Of a DNA stretch of 42,293 bases, positions 1 through 10,846 are shown piece by piece. The notes under the pieces were generated by a model, which made no database searches, was not told the origin of the DNA, and saw only the letters and a list, made by a program, of their open reading frames with translations. The stretch's first letter is position 1. The number at the start of each line of letters is the position of its first letter. Source of the DNA: Catenaria anguillulae PL171. Taxonomy: Eukaryota > Blastocladiomycota > Blastocladiomycetes > Blastocladiales > Catenariaceae. The DNA lies in assembly GCA_002102555.1 (NCBI GenBank), contig MCFL01000206.1, positions 1-42,293 on the forward strand, written 5' to 3'. A program made the position numbers and the translations under genes.

Positions 1-3000
1 GGCGACGTGATTATTGGTCGATTGCAGTGGCACAGCTCAGTACGGTCGGGCCAGGTCAGGTCAGCTCGCTGCTTGCTTGCAAACCGACGGAAATGAGGGA
101 ACGAGAAATTGCGGGGGCGATAGACTTTCCGCGCACAAGTAAAGCTTGAAATTTGGGTGGGCAGTCAGACTGACTGACTGGACGCGCGTTTGAGCTTTTA
201 GGATGATGGTTTCTTGACGTCAAGTTGTCGTCGACCTTCAGCTTGGGAAACAAAGATTCTTCTTAAGTGTACCCAAGGACGTCCAAGGACTGGTGGTCAA
301 TGTTGGCGGTCGGCAAATGTCTACGCGTGAAATCGGGGGGCTGCAACAACCCATCGAGTCAGCCTGGTCATTTGACTCGCAATCAAGCCAACGCTTCAAT
401 CACTCGCTCGGGATGCAGAAGCAGACCATATCGCGAATCGAGTGGGGCCAGCAGAGGGCGCATGCGACATACACATGCACCAAGGTGTTGGTGTGGCAAC
501 TGGCGGCGCCACAGTTCCATCAATGCCATTGTGGATGGGGAGCGGGTATCGTCCATGACAAATTCCAATGGCCAGGGCGGATACGATCATGTGGGTGTGC
601 AAGCAATTGAGCTCGTGGGGATCGCAGAGAAAAAAAAAAAAAAAGAAGAATAAACAGACAGGACGCACCACAGACTTACCCTTTACCCAATGTACCTGAG
701 CTTGTGCATCAGGACGTGTTTGCCAGCGGACAGACCTGTGAATGGGAACTGGCCGACAAGCGTGAGGTGAATAATGAAATTGATGTGTAATCATTCAAAT
801 CCAGTAAGCGAGCGATGCAAGTCAACCAAGGGCAAGTCAAGTGCCAAGTGAGACAGGGGTAATCATAGGGGCCTGTATGTACCTGCAATGACGCGTGTTT
901 TTGCGACTTTGTAACCCCAAATGCCAAGGATTGCAAAACACAAAGTCCCTGGAACGCCGAGCTGTTATTGATGAGCCGGTTGAAAACGGCGGGGCAAGCC
1001 CGAATGAATTGGTATTGCGTCAAGTGTGGCAATGAGAACGTGAGCTGCTGTCGTGACGGTCGGCTGGGCTGTCGCGAAAGTCTGATGGCGGGACGAACGT
1101 CAAGTTTACAGGAGGACACCGGCAGGGGATAGGAGGTGCGAGCGAATAGTACCAGTGCAGCAAGGTCGGAAAACGATCGCGTATAGATGGTTGCCGGAAG
1201 GTAGTGTCTACGTCTTAATTGACCTTGGCTTGATTCATTGCTGGGCAATTTTGGCGCCGGTGTATCACTATATCACCGTGCCGCCACGACAAAAGGGGGG
1301 CACAAAGCGGGTCCCATACCCTCGAACCTTGCCGAGGAACATCATGATCGCGAGTGCAGTGGGAAGATTTTGAGCGCCGTTCGACCAACTTTACCAACCC
1401 ACCCGTTTCAGTGCGTGAGCAAGTTTATTTCCAGTTATCGGGCGTACGGTCACTCTCTCTGGCTCTCTCCCACTCTCTGCAAAGTGCGCGCGAAATGCGA
1501 TATTCTCTTGAGCATTTTCGCAAGAATCATGGGTTTTGGAAGGCTGTGTTTTTTTAATTTTGGTCCGTTGCGCGATAATGGGTTGCGAAACTCTGGGTGT
1601 CGATTGCCGATTTCTGGGCGAACTCGAGAGAGCCTGTCGATGCAGTTCAATCTTTACTTGCGTACTTGAATACATTGAAGGAAAATACCTAGGATGCCGA
1701 GGGGGCATCAAGAATGCACCTCCTCTACCCAGCTTCGAGCAGCAGACCTCACACCTGGAGCATGCACCAGCACAATGCAATGAGTGGATCTGCGCCTTGG
1801 GCCGCGCAAATTTTTAACTGGCGCCTCGTTTATCTACATGTCAAGGATTCGCACACAGAAAATAGCGCCTTGAATGATTTTTTTTCTTGATTCAACCCGT
1901 AGCTATCGTTGAAAATACATGTTACTTATGTACAGGTTTCACGCGAGCTTTCACTCAACCCTGGCACAAGAACGCGTCGTTTTGCGATCTCTTGGATCAG
2001 AGCATGATCGAGTGAGACAATATTGAACGTATCATAGAAGAATTATGAACGTGCTGAAATGAGACAAGTGATTAGAAGAAACGTAGTGAACGATGCAAAG
2101 GATGCAAGAACATAATGCCAGAACCATGTTTCTGGAGACGGGGAGCTCGTCAGCTCGCCCAATCCAACCCCAAAACTGACAAACGTCCATGTGGCATGGA
2201 TTGGGCGTCAACCGATCAATTTCAGGCCAAGGTCAACTGATGACACCGCAGGATTGGTGGGGGAAGGTCGTGTGAGTGAATCATGCGCAGCTGTCTGCAG
2301 CAGACACACCCGCTTTTGCTCGTCGCGAGCTGGTTGAGAGGAGGGAATGCCCATTGCCCATGGTGCCGCGTGGCCGGACATAAGCACATCAAGGAGCGAA
2401 ACGGCGGGACCAATCATCTTCGCGGTTGAGTCGAGGTGAGGAGCACTCAAGTCGAAGGGAATGATCACCACAAAAGTAAGTTAGGAAAGTCGGGAGAGAA
2501 TGAGGGGCGGCACACAGGAGGCAGCGGGCTAACGTGATCGTGTGATGTCTCGATGTTTGAAAAGTCAAAAAGCGCACACGTCCGCCAGCGTTCGCGAGCT
2601 GGCCGGGAGTGTTTGTGCAAGCAACTCGGTACGGTGTTAACTTGTCGGCACAGACATGTATACTTATTTCGGCTTTCGGCTTCATCATTCTCCTTGAATT
2701 CTGACAGTCAAGTCATCGCTATATTTGAAGCCCCACCACCGATGACTGGTTGGAAACTCGATCCTCACCCACGTTTAACATTGATTCGAGGACCAAACAG
2801 TACGTTCAAGCCCCGTTGGTTGTGGCACCTCTGAGCAAGGTCCGACGTGCTTGGCAAGTGCAAGTGCATCAGCGCATTCTACTTTTGCCTGCTGCCAGTG
2901 CCAGCCCAAACTCTTGCCTTGCCGGGGACGCCGTCGGCCCGCAGCCTCCATCTTCTGACTTAATCCTTACTGTACTCCTCATCAAAGCACCATCTTCCGA

Positions 3001-3289
3001 CCTGCCTGTGCCTGCAATTACAATTCCTTGGGGACAAACTATTGCTATGTACATATCATAGCTCCAGCAGTCGACAGCAGGATAATGAGACACTCTTTGC
3101 AATTCAAGTATCTGGCCAATCTCACACATCCACCCATGTATTGTAAGCACTAGACCTTCTTTCCCATTCCCTCTCCCATTCCCCTCGCCCATCCCGTCTT
3201 TCATCCTCTTGCCCATCCATCCATCCATCCATCCATCCATCCATCCATCCATCCATCCATCCATCTACCCATCCGTCACACCAGCCCAG
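1..3289. other. Gene-poor upstream region
   Basis: I see no recognisable gene here. The open frames on both strands are short or of irregular composition, show no family motif and do not join through good splice signals. The longest, on the minus strand at 709-1248, has no conserved block I recognise. The stretch holds an A-run near 630-644 and scattered T-runs. The last few hundred bases probably contain the promoter and 5' leader of the RasGEF gene that follows. Confidence 0.5.
3213..3264. repeat. (CCAT)13 microsatellite
   Basis: About 13 uninterrupted CCAT units lie roughly 25 bases before a probable 5'UTR intron and 126 bases before the chosen RasGEF start codon. It is probably transcribed as part of the 5' leader. 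Tetranucleotide arrays of this kind usually vary in length between strains. Confidence 0.95.
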
Positions 3290-3387
3290 GTATGTCTGTC
3301 AACATAGACTACTCTGCATCCAGCCCTGTCGACTGACCACGATCAACCGAATCTTGTTCTGCCCAAATGAAATGCTCGATTCCGCAG
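3290..3387 (+). other. Probable 5'UTR intron of the RasGEF gene
   Basis: The donor CAG|gtatgt is at 3290, an actgac branch-like site lies near 3333, and the acceptor ttccgcag ends at 3387, three bases before an ATG at 3391. Splicing would remove the alternative upstream ATG at 3367, so this intron decides the start codon. It is inferred from the sequence signals only. Confidence 0.55.
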
Positions 3388-3390
3388 ACA

Positions 3391-6300
3391 ATGTCCACGC
3401 CTTCGAGCCCCAGCGGCTTCTCCGGCCAGGCACAGCCGGCGACGTCGCCCGCTATGACCATTGGCCGGCCCACCAGCCCCGTCGCCGTTCCTGTGACCTC
3501 GCCCACCCCGTCTTGGAGCCGCCCGCGCTTTGGATCGCTGCCCCGCCGCCTCGGCCGCCAGTCTTCCACCCCAGCACTCTTTGCCCGCCGCACCTCGATC
3601 GAGTCGCAGTCCTCCACGGTTCACTCGATGAGGTCCTCGCTCGATGTCTGGCCCGAAGATTCCACTGTTCCCGCATCGCACTCGCACGATCCCGGCGCAC
3701 CCGCACCAAAGTCCTGGCGGTCCCGCTTGGCACACACTGTCAAGGGCCCCGCCGTCAAGGCTGCCAAGGCTGTCAAGGCGGCCATGGGCCGTGCGACGGG
3801 CAGCTCGTCCGCCTCGTCGTCACCCAGAATAGCGCCCGTCGACAATGGGTTTTCCGACTCGGAGGCATCCTTTTCCCTGTCCGTCTCAACACTCAACGGC
3901 GCCGGCCCGAGATCTCGGACAGTGACGCAAGACGACCTGGGCACACCCACGCTATATGCCATGTCTGCCATCCCTGCTCCATCGCCGCTCATTCGCCCCG
4001 CTGCGTCTCCGCCTTCGTTTGCCTCGTCGCTTGTCCCGCCATCCACCGTCATTCGCTCGACCACATACGGCGATATCCACGGCGACCAGGATGTTCCACT
4101 TGACAGCCCGCCGCTCCAACCTGTACCCTTACCCCCATTTGCGGCCCCGGCCGAGCAAGAGTCAACTACGCCCATCCTTGCCGCCCTAGATTTGTCACAT
4201 GACCCGGCAGACATTACCGTAACCGACGGCCGCCTCACTCCATTGCCGCCCGGTTCGCCTACATCGCCTACAATGGCCTCTCACCCGTCATCCGATCCCG
4301 TCCCAATCCCCAGCCCAAAACCACGCTCGCAAACCGCCGCTCCCTCTCACCTTCCCCATGAGCCCGCACATCCGCCGGCACACCACGCTCGGTCACGGCC
4401 ACCACGCCGCGATCACCAGCGGACGCATGTGCACCCAACGGCGCCCAACAGCCCGGGACCCATCCGCAGGCATTCTGTCTCGTCGCCAGAGTACCAGCAA
4501 GTCCTACACGGCATTTACGGCTGGTCATTTGAGTCTGGCCGGCCAAACTTGCCACCTGTCCGGTCTCCTCGTCCCACCCCCATCACACACTTGTCCCCGC
4601 CGTCCATGTCTGGCGAGCTTTCGTCCGTCCCACCGCCCGTTCCAAGCAAGGACGGCATTGGCACATTGTCCACGGATCGGAAGCAGCCTGCCAACGTGGA
4701 TTTGTGGCGGCACGTTGAGCAGACTTACAAGAGCCGTGCATCAGGCGCGGCAGCACGCGGGTCGAGTCCGCAGCGCAAGGCACAGTCCTCGTCGCGCGGA
4801 CACACGCGGCGCAACAAGCGCCAGCCGGCGGTGCCCTTGGGTGGTGCCGCAGATGTCGTTCCGGCTGTCCCGCCCGTCCCATCCATCCCAGGCATGACCC
4901 CGGCCGCCCCGCCGTCGCCGCCGACGCAAGTGCGCGAGGCATCTGAGGGAGAGCCCACGGGATCCCCAGGCACGCGCACAGCCGTGCATTTGGGCGGCGC
5001 GGCAACTGCGCCGTCGTCGCCCACGGCCGTGCTCGTACCCATGTCGCCTGTGATTCACTCGGGCGCACCGAGTACGGTTGCATCGAGCATTGCATCGCCT
5101 TCGTACCCGTCGTCGCCCATGACCGACTCGTTCACGCCGAGCGCACCGCCCACTTTGGCGAACACGGCTCCTCGTTCCACGTCGCTATCCACATCGCATC
5201 CACTGCCACCGCTCCCTCCATCCGCAGCAGCCTCGTCCGCCACGTCCCCCGCAAAACGCACGCCCTCCTCATCGGCCGATCTCCCACTTCTCGACGACGT
5301 GTCCCTGCTCATGAAAGACCAGCGGCGCCAAATGCGGCGCCAGCAACAGCAGCGCCGCACGGAATCCCTGGCGCACCACCGCAAGTCAATGCGCATTGAC
5401 TCGTCGCTCGCAAACACGGCCGACGAGGCCGTCGTGGCCACGTTTGCCGAGCTCGCGCTCACGTCACCTGAAGCGGCGGCCGCCTGGGCAAAGATTCTTG
5501 CGAGTCCAACTGAAGTCACGGGCAGGTCACAGACGGCGCCGCCCACGGCCTCTACACCGGGAGTAGCGGGCACGCCTGCAAGTGAGCGTTCCGAGGCCGC
5601 GGCGGTCGATTTGGGAATGCGCGAGGAGCACGAGGTCAAGTCACCTGCGACGGCTGTGTTGACAGGCGATGACACGGGCACGGTGCTTTCCGATACAACC
5701 ACGCTGATTGCCGCGCCCGTCGAGCCAAAGTTTGATGCGCCGGCGCCACCCATGCCCGCTGCGCCGACGGGCCCTGTTGTTCCGCCTGAGGCGATTTTGC
5801 CCGAAATCGACTTGCCCGATGTCGGGTTCCGTGTGGCCGAGCTCGAAACCACCATTGACGTCTTCACGTGGGCAACGCTTGTTGGCGCACGCGGCGTGGA
5901 AAAGGCTGCGGCACTGGATGCATTCATCAATGGCGGGACAGACGATGATGGTGCGCCGTCGACTGCGTCGCCGCTCGAGCTGGTGCGCCGGTTGACCGAG
6001 GTGCTGGACTACGAGTACCTTGAGGACTTTTTCGTGGTGTATCGTATGTTTATGGAGCCCGTGCATTTGGCTCGTTTGCTCGTGTTGAGGATCAGGGCCG
6101 CGTTACCGGTGCCTGTGGATTCACCAGAGAAGCAGCTGGTGCGCATGAGGACAGGAGTCGTGCTGAGGCATTGGTTCAAGGTACATGTTGTCTGGAGATC
6201 GTCCATCTCGTTTCTTGCTGGGTTGCTCACTCGTTTTATTTCTGTCAAACAACAGCACTACTTTGAGACCGACTTTGCCGACAACAAAAAGCTTCGCCGT

Positions 6301-9300
6301 TACATGTCCCGTGCCCTGAAAATGCTCACCTACATGTCGCAACTCAAGCAACAAGAAATGGACGCGCGCACCATCAAGGCCCTGAAGCACATGTGGATCA
6401 ACTGCACCGACTCGTACGTCAAGTCGCGGTCGCCCGCCACCACCCCGCAATCCGTGCTGTCGAGCTTGCCGCCCGTGTCACCAGCAACCCTGGCCCACGA
6501 CTCGATGATGTCCCCACAGCCGCGCCACCATGGGTCGCCACTCACAACTCCACCGCTCACGCCATCGCACCGCGCCAACGTGCGCATGTCGCAATGGTCC
6601 ACAACAACCGCCACGTCGCACTTTACGTCCACGTCGGCCGAGGGCGACCCGGATCCGGGCAACTTGACCGACAGCTTGTCGCAGGCCGTTGCGGCCGCAA
6701 ACACCCTCTCGCGCAGCATGAGCAATGCGTCTGCCAATACGACGCATTCGCGCATGTCGGCGGGCACCAGTTATTCGGTGTCGTCGTCGAGTGCCGCAAC
6801 ATCAACTTGTGTGGCCGGGTCACAGGTCGGCGAGGCCGGCGGGGCTGGATCAGTGGCATCTGTCGACGATACCATTGTTTCGGCGTACCCGCTGCGGACT
6901 GCTCGATTGAATCCGCCGCGCTCGTCCATGTCCACGTCTGTCAGTATTCGGGATTCCGCCATTCGTCATTCGGGCGTGTCCGGTTTGTCGTCTGCAGAGT
7001 CGTCGTCGGCGTCGCAAACAGAGGATGAGGGTGATGTGGACGATGATGATGACCACGAAGATGGCGCTCGGGCCAGATATGAGGATTGGGGCCAGCAGCC
7101 GTCGTTTGAGCCCAGCGGTACTGGTCGGTCGTCCCGGTCGGCGTCGGTCCTTTCCGAGTCGCATCTGGGTATGCACAAAGGCGAAGATGACGAAGAAGAG
7201 CTGGATCCGGATACTACGGCCATGCAAATCCCCGTGTTGAGTCTCCAAGACGTGGCCAATGGACAAGTCTTGCTCCCGCCGCCGCAACTGTCCATAGACA
7301 CGAGTGTTGCCGGGTCCCCCGTCCAAGCCCCTGTTTCGGCGTCCACCGCGGGCGAGGACGAAAACGACACTGTTGCGCCACTGCCCAACGTGACCAATGT
7401 CCACGTGCTGCGCAGTCCCTCGCTCGCCCCATCAACGTCGTCGCACAGTCACACGCTCATGTCGCCGCAATCGCCTCCACTCCTGACCCGGCGCGCATCA
7501 CGCGAGTCCATGTCAGGCCACCGTCCGAGCCTGCGGTCGCGGGCATCGTCGGCTTCCCTCAATATCAGCGTACCACGCACGACAAGTGTGGGCGGGCTCA
7601 GTAGCGCAAGCAGCAGCCACGGCGGAGGTGGTAGCAGCATTAGTCAAAGCGGCAAGGTCGCGGGCGGCGAGTCGGGCGACTTGGTGCGTGCGGCCATGGG
7701 CAAGATCAAGTCCATGTTCAAGCCCGGGGCAAAGGCCACGAGCGACTCGTCACGGCCGAGCTCGGGGGCGGATGATGACGATACCGAGGTAGTTCTTCGG
7801 CCGCGTCCGCAAGAGATTGCGAGTGCAGCCACGTCGGCCGTCCACGCAGCAGGTGTCGAGCCCAGTACAACGGCCACCGTGGTTCCTCGCGCCAGGAGAC
7901 ATGATTCGGCCATTGTTGGCGACGATGTCACGGTCGTGTCGCCAACGCCCGCGCCATCCATGATGGCCCCGCACTCGGTGGTCCCTGATACCGCGTCCAC
8001 GGCACCGTTCAAGTCCCCCGCCTTATCCTCAGCGACGACAGCTGCGTCCACTGCGCACCCGCCGACCACGCCCACCGCGACACTGGCGCCATCAACGATC
8101 CTCATGTCACCTGACCATGACGACCCGCACACGCTCGAGGACGCTGTGGAAGAGGCCGCGAAAAAGTTTGGACTGTCGCAGGCTAAGGACTTGCCGACGC
8201 ATGCCCTGCCCAGCAAGGCACACATGGGCAAGTCGCCGCCGTGGGTCATGAAGGTGCGGTCGGCCGAGGTCGCGCAGCACTTGTCGATTGTCGACGAGGT
8301 CATTTTGCGGCATGTGGACTGGACAGAGTTGCTTGACATTGCCGTCGGCCGCCATCCGTTTGCGACGAAGGGCGGGTCCATTTTTGGTGGCTCCACCCGG
8401 AATTCGCGGGCAGGTGACCAGGAAGATGAGCAGGAAAAGGCAGAAGACGAGCGTGATACGGTCAAGGCGGCGATCGATCGGTTCAATACTGTGCGTCCTC
8501 TTTTTGTTTCTTTTTCCAGCGTTGTTTTATTGTTCCCAATCGCTGACAGGCTCATGTCGATGTTTACCGAACTACAGACTTGCCAGTGGGTCCAATCTCA
8601 AGTGCTCATTGTCGAAGACTCGACACTGCGGTCCAAGGTGATTGAAAAGTTTATCAAGATTGCCGCCAAATGCGAAGCGTACCGCAACTATTGCACCCTC
8701 ATGGCCATTGTCGTTGCCCTGCAATCCATCAACATCAGTCGCCTGACCCGCACGTGGGCTCGCATTTCGACTGAGCGCAAGGCCTTGCTCGACCGGTTGA
8801 TTCACCTGACCTCACCAACGCGCAACTTTATCGAGCTGCGCAATGCCATGGAATCCGCACCGGGCGTCCCCTTTGCTGGTGTCTACTTTTCCGATCTCTT
8901 GTTCAACAACGAAATCCCAAGCACGGTCAACATCAAGTCTGGAACGTCGTCATCGGCCACGTCAGAAACGGACGAGGAGACGCGCACTTCGACGTCTATT
9001 ACACGCTCCAGCCATAGCGGTTCCTCGTCCGCAGTGCACTCGACTGCTTCCACATCCCGCGGCCGGTTAGTCCCTCGCACCTCAACCGACAACAATGGCG
9101 AGGACGCTGACGATGCAGATACCGAGGCCGATCCGGTGGTTCGCCGTCGCCTTTCGCGTGCCAGTGAAATGCGTGCCCAGCGCGCAAAGTACCGCTCGCT
9201 CGTCCGTTCCATTTCGGCAGCCAAGCAACTGTCGACCCCGCGTTCCTCGCCTGACGACTCGAGCCTTGTCCTTCCAAAGTCGGGCGACGCAACGCCCGTG

Positions 9301-9681
9301 TCCATCACTACCGAGGGCACGCCGACGTCGAGTATTTCGGGTCACATCATTTCCTCAGCGGCTGTCGCGTCCCGCGCCATTTTGGACTTTGAGGGGGACA
9401 TTGTCACCGTGGTCAATTGGCAAAAGTATAAGGTGATTGCCAAGGTGGTTCGCAGGTTCAAGTCGTTTTTGGACTCTGCCTCGTACGACGCGCAGTACAA
9501 GTGGGCATTGCGGGACGATGTGTTTTGGCATGCCGTGTACATTGATCGTCAGGTCCTAGAAGCCGATGAGTTGACTCGGCGCAGCTATGCGTACGAGCCG
9601 TCGCAGCGGGCTGGCGTGCAAGGTGGCTCGAGTGGAACGGCAACACCAACGGCGTCGTCGTCCGCGATTCGCTCGCCGTAA
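3391..9681 (+). CDS. Large Ras guanine-nucleotide exchange factor (Cdc25/RasGEF family)
   Basis: Predicted to catalyse GDP/GTP exchange on a Ras-type GTPase at the membrane. The first ~860 residues are Ser/Thr/Pro-rich and probably disordered. A RasGEF N-terminal (REM) domain starts near 5960 (LELVRRLTEVLDYEYLEDFF). A long acidic and Ser-rich linker follows, then the CDC25 catalytic domain from about 8260 (HLSIVDEVILRHVDWTELLD) through the helix WVQSQVLIVED and FIKIAAKC to NWQKYKVIAKVVRRFKSF near 9412. Two introns are multiples of three without stops: 6181-6255 (75 nt) and 8491-8577 (87 nt). Removing them restores HWFK-HYFET and FNT-TCQWVQ, as the families expect, giving about 2042 residues. 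The catalytic domain carries a ~150-residue Ser/Thr-rich insert (about 8930-9390). The start at 3391 is preferred because of the 5'UTR intron; 3367 is the alternative. No SH3 or PH domain was seen. The target GTPase is unknown. Confidence 0.9.
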   Translation: MSTPSSPSGFSGQAQPATSPAMTIGRPTSPVAVPVTSPTPSWSRPRFGSLPRRLGRQSSTPALFARRTSIESQSSTVHSMRSSLDVWPEDSTVPASHSHDPGAPAPKSWRSRLAHTVKGPAVKAAKAVKAAMGRATGSSSASSSPRIAPVDNGFSDSEASFSLSVSTLNGAGPRSRTVTQDDLGTPTLYAMSAIPAPSPLIRPAASPPSFASSLVPPSTVIRSTTYGDIHGDQDVPLDSPPLQPVPLPPFAAPAEQESTTPILAALDLSHDPADITVTDGRLTPLPPGSPTSPTMASHPSSDPVPIPSPKPRSQTAAPSHLPHEPAHPPAHHARSRPPRRDHQRTHVHPTAPNSPGPIRRHSVSSPEYQQVLHGIYGWSFESGRPNLPPVRSPRPTPITHLSPPSMSGELSSVPPPVPSKDGIGTLSTDRKQPANVDLWRHVEQTYKSRASGAAARGSSPQRKAQSSSRGHTRRNKRQPAVPLGGAADVVPAVPPVPSIPGMTPAAPPSPPTQVREASEGEPTGSPGTRTAVHLGGAATAPSSPTAVLVPMSPVIHSGAPSTVASSIASPSYPSSPMTDSFTPSAPPTLANTAPRSTSLSTSHPLPPLPPSAAASSATSPAKRTPSSSADLPLLDDVSLLMKDQRRQMRRQQQQRRTESLAHHRKSMRIDSSLANTADEAVVATFAELALTSPEAAAAWAKILASPTEVTGRSQTAPPTASTPGVAGTPASERSEAAAVDLGMREEHEVKSPATAVLTGDDTGTVLSDTTTLIAAPVEPKFDAPAPPMPAAPTGPVVPPEAILPEIDLPDVGFRVAELETTIDVFTWATLVGARGVEKAAALDAFINGGTDDDGAPSTASPLELVRRLTEVLDYEYLEDFFVVYRMFMEPVHLARLLVLRIRAALPVPVDSPEKQLVRMRTGVVLRHWFKVHVVWRSSISFLAGLLTRFISVKQQHYFETDFADNKKLRRYMSRALKMLTYMSQLKQQEMDARTIKALKHMWINCTDSYVKSRSPATTPQSVLSSLPPVSPATLAHDSMMSPQPRHHGSPLTTPPLTPSHRANVRMSQWSTTTATSHFTSTSAEGDPDPGNLTDSLSQAVAAANTLSRSMSNASANTTHSRMSAGTSYSVSSSSAATSTCVAGSQVGEAGGAGSVASVDDTIVSAYPLRTARLNPPRSSMSTSVSIRDSAIRHSGVSGLSSAESSSASQTEDEGDVDDDDDHEDGARARYEDWGQQPSFEPSGTGRSSRSASVLSESHLGMHKGEDDEEELDPDTTAMQIPVLSLQDVANGQVLLPPPQLSIDTSVAGSPVQAPVSASTAGEDENDTVAPLPNVTNVHVLRSPSLAPSTSSHSHTLMSPQSPPLLTRRASRESMSGHRPSLRSRASSASLNISVPRTTSVGGLSSASSSHGGGGSSISQSGKVAGGESGDLVRAAMGKIKSMFKPGAKATSDSSRPSSGADDDDTEVVLRPRPQEIASAATSAVHAAGVEPSTTATVVPRARRHDSAIVGDDVTVVSPTPAPSMMAPHSVVPDTASTAPFKSPALSSATTAASTAHPPTTPTATLAPSTILMSPDHDDPHTLEDAVEEAAKKFGLSQAKDLPTHALPSKAHMGKSPPWVMKVRSAEVAQHLSIVDEVILRHVDWTELLDIAVGRHPFATKGGSIFGGSTRNSRAGDQEDEQEKAEDERDTVKAAIDRFNTVRPLFVSFSSVVLLFPIADRLMSMFTELQTCQWVQSQVLIVEDSTLRSKVIEKFIKIAAKCEAYRNYCTLMAIVVALQSINISRLTRTWARISTERKALLDRLIHLTSPTRNFIELRNAMESAPGVPFAGVYFSDLLFNNEIPSTVNIKSGTSSSATSETDEETRTSTSITRSSHSGSSSAVHSTASTSRGRLVPRTSTDNNGEDADDADTEADPVVRRRLSRASEMRAQRAKYRSLVRSISAAKQLSTPRSSPDDSSLVLPKSGDATPVSITTEGTPTSSISGHIISSAAVASRAILDFEGDIVTVVNWQKYKVIAKVVRRFKSFLDSASYDAQYKWALRDDVFWHAVYIDRQVLEADELTRRSYAYEPSQRAGVQGGSSGTATPTASSSAIRSP

Positions 9682-10846
9682 TATGCCTCGTTTTGTTTCC
9701 GCATTTTGCTTTTTTTTTTGTCCTTTCCTTTTCTCCGCTTCCCCTTTCCCTCCAGTTACCATCATAGACGGATCGTGGGGTGTATCCTTTGTTTCTCTTT
9801 CTCTCCATTCCCTCTGTCGACCGTATCTTTTATTTTATTTTTCGCTTCTTCCACCCCCTACACGACATGTCGCCTCCAGTATGGGGCCGTGTTGGCAACC
9901 ATCTGCCGTGCGACTGTGCATTTGCTTGTGTGTGCGTAGTTCCATTCTCTGTATCTCCCCGACCATTTTGATCTCACATTGACACTGGCCTTTCTTCCCC
10001 ATTTTCTCGTGCGATGTGACGCTCATTCCTTGATGTATTTTTTTCCGTATCCCCAGTTCCAATTTGACGTTTTGGATCCTTTTGTCAACCATCCTTTTTT
10101 TCCCATTCGTGTTTGTACCGTTTTTTCCTCCGTTTTGTTTTCTTTTTCTTTCTGTTCCCTCTTGAAGTTCTCGTCTCCCCTGTCCCCCATTGCATTTGTT
10201 TCGGTGTTGTTGAAATGTTGGAAGTAATACTATACATAAATCATACAGCCCTTGCCCAGTGGCGATTCCCCTGAGATCTGCCAGTCGGTCCGGTTGCGTT
10301 CCATCGATCACCTGCTGGGGCCCCAAACCTGAAGCGACCATGGCGCTTAAACATTTCGCTTGATATAGATTCCCGTCGACATGTGGAACAGGGACGCCAC
10401 AATGAAATCTGCCTGCAAACATTTGCTTATTGCGCGGCAAGCGATACATAAAGTGCCAGAGATGTTGCCGCGACTCGTGATTGCTTCACACCGTCTTAAG
10501 CTTCGAGCCCAAGAGTGTGGGAAGTGGGAACACCACGCCAGTGATGGTCAGGTTCGCGAACAGGGCAATTTAGGTGTGGCATTGTTGTGGCGTTATGGGC
10601 TGACGCGGCCGAGCGGTCGCGCCGGCCATAGGGAAAGCGCATGCTCGAGTCATTTGTTTGCCTAGGAACCGCTCTGTCACGCACAACTATGCGCAACTGA
10701 CTCCAAGTCGTGCCGCAGCCATTTCCTGCCATTTCCAGCAACATGCGAGGCCGAAAACGAGCAGCGTCGATTTTCAAATATGATTTTAAGTACAAGCCGC
10801 CGCCCAACCCTGGTCCACCATACACATTGTTCATTGACAAATCATC
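9682..10846. other. RasGEF 3' flank and upstream region of the aminotransferase-like gene
   Basis: From 9690 to about 10215 the plus strand is strikingly T/C-rich with many T-runs, consistent with the RasGEF 3'UTR. A tacataaatcatac stretch near 10232-10245 could be a poly(A) signal region. The remaining ~600 bases up to the next start codon show no coding pattern I can support and presumably hold its promoter. Confidence 0.5.

Noticed and set aside
709-1248. 179-codon open frame on the minus strand
   Set aside because: Irregular composition, no domain motif, no supporting splice sites and no codon bias like that of the real genes.
10600-10680. tRNA-like string (gcggccgagcggtcgc) resembling a Leu/Ser tRNA A-box
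   Set aside because: No matching acceptor stem, anticodon arm or T-arm (GGTTCGAATCC-like) follows at the right distance.
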